Source: Leisingera methylohalidivorans DSM 14336 (GTDB lineage: Bacteria; Pseudomonadota; Alphaproteobacteria; Rhodobacterales; Rhodobacteraceae). Taken from it: a DNA stretch of 64,000 nt. The number at the start of each line of letters is the position of its first letter. The first letter of the stretch is position 1. Location of the stretch: contig NC_023135.1 of assembly GCF_000511355.1 (NCBI RefSeq), forward strand, positions 1,762,371 through 1,826,370. The letters are read 5' to 3'. The position numbers were made by a program, and so were the translations under genes. Below, piece after piece: positions 36,782 through 44,637 of this stretch. A model generated the notes under the pieces. That model saw nothing but the letters and a program-made list of their open reading frames with translations, ran no database searches and was not told where the DNA came from.

Positions 36782-37098
36782 AGGCTGTCCGGCACGGTGA
36801 AGCTGCGCACCAGCAGGTCTGCCGCCACCTTCGCCGCCTGCATCGGACCGCCGGTGATTGCAGCAGATGCCAAGGCTTCACGGCTCAGCTCATGGCCGCC
36901 GCCCTGCAGGCCGGCCGCAAGCAGCGCCAGCACGTCGCGGGCCGAAAACCGGCCCTGTTCGAACCGCTGCACCAGATCCACCAGCGTGCCTTCCTCCAGC
37001 GAATCCTCAAGCCCCGCCAGCGCGCCAAGGGTCAGCTTCAGCGCGTAAGGGGTTCCATTCACGATCAATTCCGCCTCTCCGGCCTGCGGGTTCACCAT
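36778..37098 (-). CDS. GTA gp10, gene transfer agent family tail chaperone
   Basis: A 106-residue protein of the GTA gp10 family: MVNPQAGEAELIVNGTPYALKLTLGALAGLEDSLE start (a small beta fold) followed by a helical half with GRFSARDVLALLAAGLQGGG. By position it corresponds to the phage gpG-type chaperone that works with gp10.1. I see no slippery sequence for a programmed frameshift; the two are separate genes here. It begins 3 bp after the gp9 stop. Confidence 0.9.
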   Translation of the reverse strand: MVNPQAGEAELIVNGTPYALKLTLGALAGLEDSLEEGTLVDLVQRFEQGRFSARDVLALLAAGLQGGGHELSREALASAAITGGPMQAAKVAADLLVRSFTVPDSL

Positions 37099-37101
37099 CG
37101 T

Positions 37102-37515
37102 TCAAACCGCCGTAAAGCTGAGAGCACCGGCGCTGGCCAGTGACAGCTCATAGGTGGCTTCGCCATTGTGGCTGCCGGCATATTCCAGCGCGGTCACCTG
37201 AAAGGCGCCCTGCACGATGCCGAAATCGGGAATGATGATCTGGAAGTCCGGTGTCAGCCCTTCAAAGAACAGCTGCCTTGCGCGTTCGTCCGTCGCCTCG
37301 TCCCGGAAAATGCCGGAACCGGAGATACTGGCCGAGCGCACCCCGGCGCCGGCCAGCAGCTCGCGCCAGCCGCCCTGGCTTTCGAGGCTGGTCACATCGA
37401 CGCTTTCAGCGTTGAAGCTGATCCGTGTGGCGCGCAGGCCCGCGATGGTCTCGAACAGGCCGGCGCCGTTCATGTCCACTTTGACCAAAAGGTCCTTGCC
37501 GTTTTGAATTGTCAT
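37102..37515 (-). CDS. GTA gp9, major tail (tube) protein
   Basis: A 137-residue tail tube subunit of the TP901-1 major tail protein family. It opens NGKDLLVKVDMNGAGLFETIAGLRATRISFNAESVDVTS and has the SISGSGIFRDEATDE and FQIIIPDFGIVQGAFQVT blocks. It stacks as hexameric rings. Length is normal for a GTA. It follows gp8 by 46 bp with its own ribosome-binding site. Confidence 0.93.
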   Translation of the reverse strand: MTIQNGKDLLVKVDMNGAGLFETIAGLRATRISFNAESVDVTSLESQGGWRELLAGAGVRSASISGSGIFRDEATDERARQLFFEGLTPDFQIIIPDFGIVQGAFQVTALEYAGSHNGEATYELSLASAGALSFTAV

Positions 37516-37561
37516 GGGGTTTCTCCCTGCTTTTCAATGGGGTTGAGCGATGTCCTGCGGC

Positions 37562-37969
37562 CTAGACGTCATCCACCCGCGCCCTGAAGCGCAGGATGAT
37601 CTGCCTGCCGCCGGTCTTCAGCCGTTCAGCCTTGGCGCGGTCGAACCACAGGCCGGTCAGCCGGCCGCGGGGCAGCGGCACCGCGGCACCGACCAGCGCG
37701 TCGCAGACCGCCGCGGCGGCAGCCTTGGCGCCGGCAAATCCGGCCATGTCGGTGGTGACGGTGATGAAAAACCGGTGCTCGGCGCCGCCTGCTGTCTTGT
37801 CGGAGCGGTCCAGCACCTCCTCCGATCCCAGCGCCACATAGGTCTGCGGCAAGGGGCCTGCGGGGATCGCGTCATAGATCGCGCTGCCGACCAGAGCGGT
37901 GAGCCCCGCATCGCCGGTCAGATGGGTGTAGACGGCGGACTGCAACCCGCCTGCGATGGCATAGGTCAT
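37562..37969 (-). CDS. GTA gp8, tail terminator (DUF3168)
   Basis: A 135-residue DUF3168 family protein, the tail terminator of the GTA head-tail interface. It has the DAGLTALVGSAIYDAIPAGPLPQTYVALGSEEVLDRSDKT pattern of the family and an FFITVTTDMAG beta segment. Its start shares ATGA with the gp7 stop, so the two are translationally coupled. Confidence 0.92.
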   Translation of the reverse strand: MTYAIAGGLQSAVYTHLTGDAGLTALVGSAIYDAIPAGPLPQTYVALGSEEVLDRSDKTAGGAEHRFFITVTTDMAGFAGAKAAAAAVCDALVGAAVPLPRGRLTGLWFDRAKAERLKTGGRQIILRFRARVDDV

Positions 37970-38298
37970 CCGCTCACCTCCTCAACCGCGAAACAGGTGA
38001 GGTAGCGGGCGTCGGGATCGGATTCTGCAACTGCGTCAATACGGTAAAGCCTGTTGCTGTCGCGGAAGCGCTGATCAGGACGGGGTCGTGATGCAAAGCC
38101 TTCTGGTGCAGCGCGCAGGGTGATCCGGTATTTCTGCAAAGACAGGCTGTCGCCGGTCAGACGCCCGGTAAGCGATGTCACCTCGGCCCAAAAGGTGCCA
38201 AGCGCCACCCAGGTCTCAGAATAGCCTCCGGCCCCGTCGGCCTGGCGCTGGGGGTCTTCCAGCACCAGTTTGCGGGTGAGTTTCGGGGGGGTTTTCAT
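37966..38298 (-). CDS. GTA gp7, head-tail stopper/adaptor
   Basis: A 110-residue head-completion protein of the phage head-tail adaptor family (DUF/SPP1-type). Landmarks are KLVLEDPQRQADGAGGYSETWVALGTFWAEVTSLTGR and the final FRDSNRLYRIDAVAESDPDARYLTCFA. The ATG at 38298 overlaps the gp6 stop as ATGA. A longer open frame upstream is not coding because it runs through gp6. Confidence 0.92.
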   Translation of the reverse strand: MKTPPKLTRKLVLEDPQRQADGAGGYSETWVALGTFWAEVTSLTGRLTGDSLSLQKYRITLRAAPEGFASRPRPDQRFRDSNRLYRIDAVAESDPDARYLTCFAVEEVSG

Positions 38299-38894
38299 GC
38301 CAGGCCTCCCAGGGTCAGCCGCAGGCTGCGGTAGCGTTCGATCAGGCTGGTGACGCCAAAGGGCATGCAGCCGCCGTGCAGGCCGGTGTCGGCCCGGTAT
38401 TCGTAATAATGCGCGGCCAGCAGCATCACCGCCTGGCCCAGATCGGCAGGCAGGCCGCCCCAATCAGAGGCCATCCCGGCCTGCAGTGAAATCCGCGCCA
38501 GACCGCCGGTGGGAATCGGCGGCAGCAGGCTGCCGGCCGGGCACAGGCGCGGGCGCTGGCTGTCGGGCTCCAGGTGATAGAGGGAGGCGTCCAGAACCGT
38601 CTCATCGCCGCCTGCGCCGCGCATCGCAACTGCGGTCACCGCTTGCACCGGGGCGATCGGCAGGATCATCCGGGCACGGTCGCGCCAGTGCCGGATCTCC
38701 ATCTCAAAATCTCGTATTATCAGAGCTTTGCCGGTCCTTCCTTCAATCGCAGCCAGGGCCGCGCGCAGAAAGCCAATCAGCACCTCGTCCTGCAGGCTGT
38801 CCTCGCCAAAACCGCTGCCCAGGCGCAGATGCGCCTTGAACGGGGCCAGCGGCAGGGCGGCCTCGGGCACGGGGGTCAGTTCGCTCAGCATCAT
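38295..38894 (-). CDS. GTA gp6, head-tail connector (adaptor)
   Basis: A protein of about 199 residues of the phage gp6-like head-tail connector family. It sits under the portal. Recognisable segments: LAPFKAHLRLGSGFGEDSLQDEVLIGFLRAALAAIEGRTGKALI, and the C-terminal QAVMLLAAHYYEYR, typical of connector proteins. Three ATG codons follow one another (38897, 38894, 38891); the middle one has the best spacing to AGGAG. The frame continues upstream without support. Confidence 0.9.
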   Translation of the reverse strand: MMLSELTPVPEAALPLAPFKAHLRLGSGFGEDSLQDEVLIGFLRAALAAIEGRTGKALIIRDFEMEIRHWRDRARMILPIAPVQAVTAVAMRGAGGDETVLDASLYHLEPDSQRPRLCPAGSLLPPIPTGGLARISLQAGMASDWGGLPADLGQAVMLLAAHYYEYRADTGLHGGCMPFGVTSLIERYRSLRLTLGGLA

Positions 38895-39071
38895 CATCTC
38901 ACTCCTGCGGGCCATCCCCTGCTGCGGCCCTGATCTGCTGTCCGGGTGGGGTTCGGCGGGCATGCACCATCCCTTGCCGCTCGGACGGAGGGGAGCAGCT
39001 GGACGGCAAAGGATTGTGGGGTGCATACCCGCCGGCGGACCGGTCTGCCGGTCCGCCATCAGCGCAACGCG

Positions 39072-40253
39072 TCAGGTCACGCCGAATTTCATCAGCTTGA
39101 TCGCGGCAAAGTCGCTGACATCGCCGCCGACCCGCTTGGTGGCGTAGAACAGCACATGCGGCTTGGCGCTGAACGGGTCGCGCAGCACCCGCAGGTCCGG
39201 GCGTTCGGCGATGGTATAGCCGGCGCGGAAGTCGCCGAAAGCGATGGAATAGCTGTTGGAACCCGGGTCCGGCATGTCCTCGGCGATCAGCACCGGGTAG
39301 CCCATCAGCCGTGCGGGTTCGCCTGCGGCCAGACCGTCAGACCACAGGAACCGGCCATCTGCGTCTTTCAATTTCCTGAGCATTCCTGCGGTCTTGGAGT
39401 TCAGAATGAAAGTCGCATTGGCGCGGTATTCCGCCCCCAGCGCATAGACCAGATCAATGATCGCATCGCCGCTGCCAACCTCGGCGTCGGTGCCGGAGGT
39501 GACATAGCCAAGGTTGCCCCAGCTCCAGCTGCCGTTGCTGACAACCGGGTGGAACAGGAAGCCCTTGGGCTTGTCGATGCCGTCACCATTGATAAAGGCC
39601 TCGGCCTCGGAGCGGGCGAATTTGTCGGCGATGCGGCCCGCCAGCCAGCCCTCGATATCAAAGGCGCTGTCGTCCAGCAGCCGTTGCGACGCCTTGGGCA
39701 GCGCGCTGAGTTCATGCAGCGCAATGGTGATGCGGTCGATGCTGCCGGTGCCGGTTTCTGCGGCCGGGCCGGCCTCGGTCGCCCAGCCGGCCCCCATTTC
39801 GCTGTGGTCGATCAGCACGTCATAGGAAGACGCCTCCACATGCACCACCGAGGCCACCGCGCGGATCGAAGCGGAGGAGTTCAGCACCGATTTCACGGTC
39901 TCGGCGGTCTGCGGGTCGACCAGGTAGCCGCCATCGCCGCCCACGGCGGTGGACATCGCCTTGCCTTCCAGTTCCAGCCCGCGCAGGCTGTCGTCGTCGC
40001 CGCTGCGCAGGTAGGCGTTGAACGCCTTCTGATGCGGCGCGCCCGCGTCCTGGCCGGCTGCCAGATGGGGGCGGTTCTGTGAGATTGTTTTACGGTCCAG
40101 CATGTTCACTCGCTCTTCTGCCTGTTTCAGCCTTGATTGCACGTCGGTTCGAAACCCCTTGATTTCATGAAGAAAGCCGGTGATGGCCTGGGTCACTTCA
40201 TGCGCCAGGGGCGCTGTGGTCCCGGAGGGGTCCGGGAGGTCTTGATTGCTCAT
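39072..40253 (-). CDS. GTA gp5, HK97-type major capsid protein
   Basis: The 393-residue capsid protein that forms the GTA head. The N-terminal 90 residues are helical and act as the scaffold part removed by the gp4 protease (EVTQAITGFLHEIKGFRTDVQSRLKQAEERVN). The rest has the HK97 fold with AFNAYLRSGDD, GGYLVDPQTAETV, DVLIDHSEMGAGWATE and a MGYPVLIAEDMP segment before the final TKRVGGDVSDFAAIKLMKFG. Length matches GTA capsids. Three tandem copies of a 17-bp sequence lie between it and gp4. Confidence 0.95.
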   Translation of the reverse strand: MSNQDLPDPSGTTAPLAHEVTQAITGFLHEIKGFRTDVQSRLKQAEERVNMLDRKTISQNRPHLAAGQDAGAPHQKAFNAYLRSGDDDSLRGLELEGKAMSTAVGGDGGYLVDPQTAETVKSVLNSSASIRAVASVVHVEASSYDVLIDHSEMGAGWATEAGPAAETGTGSIDRITIALHELSALPKASQRLLDDSAFDIEGWLAGRIADKFARSEAEAFINGDGIDKPKGFLFHPVVSNGSWSWGNLGYVTSGTDAEVGSGDAIIDLVYALGAEYRANATFILNSKTAGMLRKLKDADGRFLWSDGLAAGEPARLMGYPVLIAEDMPDPGSNSYSIAFGDFRAGYTIAERPDLRVLRDPFSAKPHVLFYATKRVGGDVSDFAAIKLMKFGVT

Positions 40254-40261
40254 GATGTCTG

Positions 40262-40312
40262 TCCTGTTTTAAGCCGGGCCGGTTTTAAGCCGGGCCTGTT
40301 TTAAGTCTGGCC
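40262..40312 (-). repeat. tandem triplication around the gp4 stop codon
   Basis: Three near-identical 17-bp units with the core GGCTTAAAAC follow each other; the first contains the gp4 stop codon TAA and the others repeat that stretch in the gp4-gp5 gap. Units differ at two or three bases. It looks like replication slippage. Confidence 0.75.
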
Positions 40313-40867
40313 GGCCTTGAGCTCCTGGGTGATCCGGCGCAGGCCGGCGGCCAATGCGCGCAGCGCGTCTGCCTCGGCCGCGAGGGCGGAGGATTTACCC
40401 GCCACCCGCGCCGCGGGCAGCATCGGGAAGGTGACCAGCGACACCTCCCACAGTTCCAGCTGGGTCAGATGGCGGCTGCCGTCCGGGGTGCGGGTGGATT
40501 TCAATGTCCGGTAGCCGATTGACAGGCCGTCAATGGCGCCGGCCTCGATCAGCGCCGCGGCTTCGGCGCCTTTGGGGGTCGCGGTCAGGATCCGGCCCTT
40601 GACGAACAGGCCACGCTGATCCTCGCGCACCTCGTCCCAGACGCCGATCGGCTGGGCGGGGTCGTGCTGCCACAGCATCTTGACGGTGCGGCCCTGATCC
40701 TGAAGCGCCTTCAGCGAGGCGGCATAGGCGCCGCGTATCACCGCATCGCCGCCCTGATCGGTCTGGCCGAACAGGCTGGCGTAGCCGGTGATCTGGCTTG
40801 CGTGCTGCAGCGAGAGATCCTCGCCGAAACGCGCGAATTTATGTTCAAGCTGGGGAGGTCCCTGCAT
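40301..40867 (-). CDS. GTA gp4, HK97-family prohead protease
   Basis: A 188-residue serine protease that matures the capsid. The family triad can be seen as His68 (LWQHDPAQP), Ser116 (DGLSIGYR) and Glu141 (ELWEVSLVTFPM). The order GYASLFGQTDQGGDAVIRGAY, then KGRIL, then the Ser motif is standard. It lies 27 bp after gp3.5, in the usual place before gp5. Confidence 0.94.
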   Translation of the reverse strand: MQGPPQLEHKFARFGEDLSLQHASQITGYASLFGQTDQGGDAVIRGAYAASLKALQDQGRTVKMLWQHDPAQPIGVWDEVREDQRGLFVKGRILTATPKGAEAAALIEAGAIDGLSIGYRTLKSTRTPDGSRHLTQLELWEVSLVTFPMLPAARVAGKSSALAAEADALRALAAGLRRITQELKAGQT

Positions 40868-40893
40868 GATATCTGCCTCGCAAGTTATTGTTG

Positions 40894-41118
40894 TTACGGC
40901 AATTGCACCGTCAGGAAGGATTGAAAGGCCTGTGCCAGGATCACCGCGGCGACGCCGTAGACGGTGAGCCAGAGACGTTTTTCCAGCCGTTCCATCATCT
41001 GTTCGATCCGGTCGAGACGGCGGTTCACCGCCTCGTGCTGGATCTGGGCCACCCGCTCATGGGCGGACAGGCGCAAACCCGGTGAACAGTCGAAAGCGTG
41101 CATCGGGTGCTCAGTCAT
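40894..41118 (-). CDS. GTA gp3.5, head formation protein
   Basis: A 74-residue protein of the RCAP_rcc01685 GTA head formation family. It has an amphipathic first half (RVAQIQHEAVNRRLDRIEQMMERLEKRLW, shown in part) and one hydrophobic segment near the end (LTVYGVAAVILAQAF). Its start lies inside the gp3 3' end, with an 8-bp overlap. In the R. capsulatus GTA this gene is needed for head formation. Confidence 0.88.
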   Translation of the reverse strand: MTEHPMHAFDCSPGLRLSAHERVAQIQHEAVNRRLDRIEQMMERLEKRLWLTVYGVAAVILAQAFQSFLTVQLP

Positions 41119-42325
41119 CCTGTCCGCCCTCCCGCTGCGGCGCGGCGGGGGCTTCTGCGGGCAACCCCAGCAGGCGCCGCTTTTCCGCGGGTGTCAGGAA
41201 ATCGGCCGCAGAGACCCGGCGCCACTGCGCCTCGCGCTCGGCGGCCAAGGCAGGCAGCTGGTCGAGGTCGGGTTTCAGCGTCAGCGCCTCGCCGGTCCAG
41301 CCGGCCAGCCAGTCGGCAAGCGCGGCGGCGGCCTTGGCCGCCAGCGGCAGCACGGTCAGCCGGTAAAAGGCGCGGTGGGCCTCCTGGTAATTGGCGTAAG
41401 TTGCATCGCCGGGAATGCCGAGCAGCATCGGCGGCACCCCGAAGGCCAGCGCAATTTCGCGGGCGGCGGTGTCCTTGGTTTTCTGAAACTCCATATCAGA
41501 GGGCGAGAACCCCATTGGCTTCCAGTCCAGCCCGCCCTCCAGCACCATCGGCCGGCCGGCGTTCTTGGCGCCCTGAAAGTTTGATTGAATCTCGTCGCTT
41601 AGAATGCGGAATTGTTCCTCGGACATGCGGCCGTGGCCGTCGGACCCGTTCCAGACCAGCGCGCCGGAGGGGCGGGCGGCGTTGTCCAAAAGCGCCTTGG
41701 ACCAGCGGGAGGCCGCGTTGTGCACATCAATCGCCATTGCCGCCGCCTGCAGCGATGACAACCCGTAGTGGTCGTCCTGCGGGTGGAAGCTTTTGATGTG
41801 GCAGACCGGTGATTGCGCGCCCTCCGCGGTGAAGCGGTGCTTGCGTCCGGCAACCGAATATTCGAACCCGGCCGGCCAGCCGTCCGGGCCGGGCACAACG
41901 CGCATCCGGTCGGACCGCAGCACATGCAATTCCGCAGGCGTGCCTGCGTCTGCCGCGACCGCCTCGATATAGGCATTGCCGGAGAGCAGCAGGTGGCCAT
42001 AGAGCGCCTCCAGCAGTTCGGCCTGGCCCTGCGCCGGATTGGGGCGGGCCAGCAGCGCCAGCCAGGGGTGGCTGTCAAAGCGCCGGCGGCTGTCCTGCAG
42101 CACCAGCGGCACGGCCGCGGCGGCCTCGGCGATCATCCGGATCACCCGGTGGCCGACCGGATTGCCGGCAAAACCGCTGCGGGTCAGGGACACGCTGTCG
42201 CGCGGGCTCCAGGCGGTGCGGCCGGCCCCCTGCCAGGAGACCACGCGGGCGGTCTGGCTGGCCTTCTGTTCCAGGGCGGTTTCCGGGGGTTCGGGCTTGT
42301 TGCGCCGCAGCAGGTCAAAGACCAT
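41111..42325 (-). CDS. GTA gp3, portal protein
   Basis: A 404-residue HK97-family portal protein, the dodecameric DNA entry and exit ring. Landmarks: SRSGFAGNPVGHRVIRMIAE-like N-terminal helix, NPAQGQAELLEALYGHLLLSGNAYIEAV, IKSFHPQDDHYGLSSLQAA, DNAARPSGAL, and FGVPPMLLGIPGDATYANYQEAHRAFY in the C-terminal half. The ATG at 42325 has GAGGAG upstream; upstream in-frame codons are not supported. A 270-bp gap with a repeat separates it from gp2. Confidence 0.95.
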   Translation of the reverse strand: MVFDLLRRNKPEPPETALEQKASQTARVVSWQGAGRTAWSPRDSVSLTRSGFAGNPVGHRVIRMIAEAAAAVPLVLQDSRRRFDSHPWLALLARPNPAQGQAELLEALYGHLLLSGNAYIEAVAADAGTPAELHVLRSDRMRVVPGPDGWPAGFEYSVAGRKHRFTAEGAQSPVCHIKSFHPQDDHYGLSSLQAAAMAIDVHNAASRWSKALLDNAARPSGALVWNGSDGHGRMSEEQFRILSDEIQSNFQGAKNAGRPMVLEGGLDWKPMGFSPSDMEFQKTKDTAAREIALAFGVPPMLLGIPGDATYANYQEAHRAFYRLTVLPLAAKAAAALADWLAGWTGEALTLKPDLDQLPALAAEREAQWRRVSAADFLTPAEKRRLLGLPAEAPAAPQREGGQDD

Positions 42326-42534
42326 TGTCCGCTCCTCAAGTTGCTGTGTGGGGCGCTGCCTGCCGCTGGGGCCGATGCGCCTTTGCTGAGGGTCATTAGT
42401 GACAGAGAGGCCTGAAGATTTGGCCAGCGGTGCGTACGCAGGGGGCGCAACACCCCAGGTTAAGCGACTGTAATAAAAGGAAATAGCAGCGTTGCGCGCT
42501 GCCATTCTCCCATCTTCATTTTCTGATGCACCGT

Positions 42535-42588
42535 CTGGCCGAAGGCCGGGCAGCGCCCGTCCGCCCCCCTCCGGGCGGGCGCTGCCCT
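42535..42588. repeat. GC-rich palindromic repeat between gp2 and gp3
   Basis: The first 32 bp are identical to a stretch inside gp14 (33976-34007). The remainder completes a hairpin in which GGGCAGCGCCCG pairs with CGGGCGCTGCCC. It begins 8 bp after the gp2 stop codon, within the 270-bp gap. It could reduce read-through from gp2 or stabilise the upstream mRNA end. Confidence 0.7.
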
Positions 42589-42595
42589 GGGCGCA

Positions 42596-44011
42596 TTACA
42601 GCACCCTGATCTGCGGCATCCTCAGGCTGGCTGCCGGCTGGATGATCAGCTCATGCAGGGCCCAGACCAGCGCATCCAGCCGGTCGGGAGAGCCGCTGCC
42701 CTGATAGCCTTGCGGGGTCATCAGGCACATCTGGTCCTCCAGCTCTCCCAGCCCCGGCAAATGTTTGACGCGGCCCTGCTCATAAAGGGCGGCGACGGGT
42801 TCGGCGCGGGCGGATTTGCCCTTGCGCGCATGCAAGGCCCGGAACGGCACCAGCGGGTCGGCCTGGCGCAGCACCGTCTCCACCAGAGCGCCGCCCTGAT
42901 TGACCTCGGCCACCACCCGTTCGGCGCCAAAGGCATCGCGGGCGGCAATCACCGCCTGCGCCCAGGCCAGCGGCCCGGCGCCCTGAACGGTGCGGTCGGC
43001 CAGCACATAGGCGCGCCAGTCCTGCGGTTTGCCCTGGGTGACGGCGCCCGCCGCCACGATGCCGCAGGCGTCCGAGGATTTTCCGGAACTGACCGCGGGA
43101 TCCACCGCCACCACCACCCGGTCGAGCGGCGGCGCGCCGGTCACTTGCGCCGCCGCCAGCGCGGCAGTGGACCAGAGCGCGCCCGGCACATCGGCCAGCA
43201 TCACCCCGTCCAGCTCCTGCCGGCCCAGACGGGTGCCGGCGTAGCGCGCCCGCATCTCCTCTAGGAACGACGGCGCGAGGTTGGCGCGGTTGGCCTCGGT
43301 CGGGGCGTGGGTCTGCACCGTGCTGGGAGAGGCCAGCAGGTGTTTCAGAACCGGTGCATTGCGCGGCGTGGTGGTGACGCAGACGCGCGGGTCCCGGCCC
43401 AGCCGCAGGGCGAATTGCAGCATGTCCCAGCATTCCTGGCCTTTGCGCCATTTGGCCAGCTCATCCGCCCAGGCGGCGTCGAACTGGGGGCCGCGCAGGG
43501 CCTCGGGGTCGTGGGCGGAAAACGCCTGCGCCTCGGCGCCGTTGGGCCAGATCAGCTTGCGCTCGGAGGCTTTCCACTTGGGGCGGCGGTCGGGCGGCGA
43601 GCAGGCCAGGATGCCGCTGTCGCCGTGGATCATCACGTCGCGCACCTGGTCATAGGTTTCGGCCACCAGCGCGATGCGGCGGGCGGTGCCGGGATCCTGC
43701 GGGCGCGGCCCTTCGGCGAGCGACCGGATCCATTCGGCCCCTGCCCGCGTCTTGCCTGCGCCGCGGCCGCCCAGGATCACCCAGGCACGCCAGCCGCCCG
43801 GCGGCGGGCGCTGGTGGTCCAATGCCCAGATGCCGAACAGATGCGGCAGCGCGCACAGCGCCTTGCGGTCCAGCTCATTCAAGAACCAGCTCTGGAGCGA
43901 GGGCGGCGCGCAGGCCAGAAAGTCCGCGCTCGACAGCTGCGCGCGCCGCGACGAGATCGAGTTCGTGTTCGGATTTGAGCATGCGGGCGAATTCGGTGCT
44001 TTGTTCTGCAA
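42596..44011 (-). CDS. GTA gp2, terminase large subunit
   Basis: The packaging motor ATPase and nuclease. The long form is 471 residues with Walker A GGRGAGKT at 81-88, a LWPNGAEAQAFSAHDPEALRGPQFDAAWADELAKW block containing the Walker B-like acidic pair, the ATPase coupling motif VTTTPRN, and a C-terminal nuclease with VAVDPAVSSG and LDALVWALHEL. GTA terminases package host DNA without sequence specificity. The start is uncertain: ATG 44011 overlaps gp1 by 137 bp, while a TTG at 43882 overlaps the gp1 stop; the segment before the TTG resembles family N-termini, so the long form is given. Confidence 0.93.
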   Translation of the reverse strand: MQNKAPNSPACSNPNTNSISSRRAQLSSADFLACAPPSLQSWFLNELDRKALCALPHLFGIWALDHQRPPPGGWRAWVILGGRGAGKTRAGAEWIRSLAEGPRPQDPGTARRIALVAETYDQVRDVMIHGDSGILACSPPDRRPKWKASERKLIWPNGAEAQAFSAHDPEALRGPQFDAAWADELAKWRKGQECWDMLQFALRLGRDPRVCVTTTPRNAPVLKHLLASPSTVQTHAPTEANRANLAPSFLEEMRARYAGTRLGRQELDGVMLADVPGALWSTAALAAAQVTGAPPLDRVVVAVDPAVSSGKSSDACGIVAAGAVTQGKPQDWRAYVLADRTVQGAGPLAWAQAVIAARDAFGAERVVAEVNQGGALVETVLRQADPLVPFRALHARKGKSARAEPVAALYEQGRVKHLPGLGELEDQMCLMTPQGYQGSGSPDRLDALVWALHELIIQPAASLRMPQIRVL

Positions 44012-44231
44012 GGAGTCTCTCCACTTTCTGGCAATCGCGGATCAGCTGTTCCAGTTTGCCGACCTGTCCCTTGGCGCCGGCGCCGGTGGTTTCGAGCTGC
44101 TCCCGCAGCGCCTCTGCCTCGTTTCGCAGCCGGTGAATGCTCTCCTGCAGGGATCGCAGAAGATCGGCGGTGTAATGCACCTGCCGGGTCAGGACGGCGG
44201 CGCCGTCCTGGTCTGTTGGATGATCTGTCAT
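43875..44231 (-). CDS. GTA gp1, small terminase-like protein
   Basis: The first GTA structural gene, 118 residues, almost wholly alpha-helical coiled coil (LTRQVHYTADLLRSLQESIHRL, then EALREQLETTG and KLEQLIRDCQKVERLL). In GTA models gp1 acts as the small terminase subunit with gp2. The ATG at 44231 has GAGGC about 12 bases upstream; a longer frame reaches 44399 but runs through the leader hairpin. The 3' end overlaps gp2. Confidence 0.85.
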   Translation of the reverse strand: MTDHPTDQDGAAVLTRQVHYTADLLRSLQESIHRLRNEAEALREQLETTGAGAKGQVGKLEQLIRDCQKVERLLAEQSTEFARMLKSEHELDLVAARAAVERGLSGLRAALAPELVLE

Positions 44232-44269
44232 GAATTTGTCTGCCTCATGCGTTTTTTGTCCGCACAAGA

Positions 44270-44320
44270 GAAAGAACGACGGCCACCGGCGGAGGGATCC
44301 GGGGCCGTCCATGTTCTTTC
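44270..44320 (-). promoter_or_regulatory. hairpin in the GTA operon leader
   Basis: An imperfect 15-bp inverted repeat (GAAAGAAC plus GACGGCC pairing with GGCCGTC plus GTTCTTTC, one arm with a three-base bulge) sits between the promoter and the gp1 start. It would form about seven bases after the transcript start. No T tract follows immediately, so it is not a simple terminator. Confidence 0.6.
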
Positions 44321-44334
44321 CAGCTGCAATGCAA

Positions 44335-44363
44335 CTTATACGTGAAAATGTTGCGTTTGTCAA
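44335..44363 (-). promoter_or_regulatory. sigma70 promoter of the GTA operon
   Basis: Read towards gp1: TTGACA, a 17-bp spacer, then TATAAG. This is an exact -35 and a five-of-six -10 hexamer at ideal spacing, 104 bp upstream of the gp1 start codon. Short inverted repeats (GCAAC/GTTGC) flank the -10 element. Control by CtrA or GafA, known for R. capsulatus GTA, cannot be confirmed from sequence alone. Confidence 0.8.
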
Positions 44364-44637
44364 GAATTCCGGCCGCAGCAGCGCACGGTGGAAAGGCAAC
44401 GGCCTGCCGATAAGGGCGGCCCAAAGGCTTGCTGACGACAGAAGCCGGTCAAAGAGGCGCGCTTTCCGCTAAGCATCTTGCACGTCGTTCTTTCTTTCAG
44501 GTTTGCCGCCGCTGCATCGCGCGGTGGCAGCAGCCGCAAACCTTGGATCATACTGATCCGGCCCTCTGCCAGAGCGATGTCCGGTTTGCGGGGGGCCAAC
44601 CGGTCTGTCGGAGGCGTGTCATTTTCCGGTAACCCGG
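44364..44637. other. unassigned stretch upstream of the GTA promoter
   Basis: These 274 bp lie between the GTA promoter and the amidohydrolase stop. A 93-codon minus-strand frame (44360-44641) covers most of it, but it has no family pattern, overlaps the promoter and runs into the amidohydrolase stop. I see no further gene. Confidence 0.4.

Noticed and set aside
29625..44231. Interpretation of the phage-like cluster as a prophage
   Set aside because: There is no integrase, repressor, replication or lysis gene and no att-like direct repeats; the gene order is that of the Rhodobacterales GTA.
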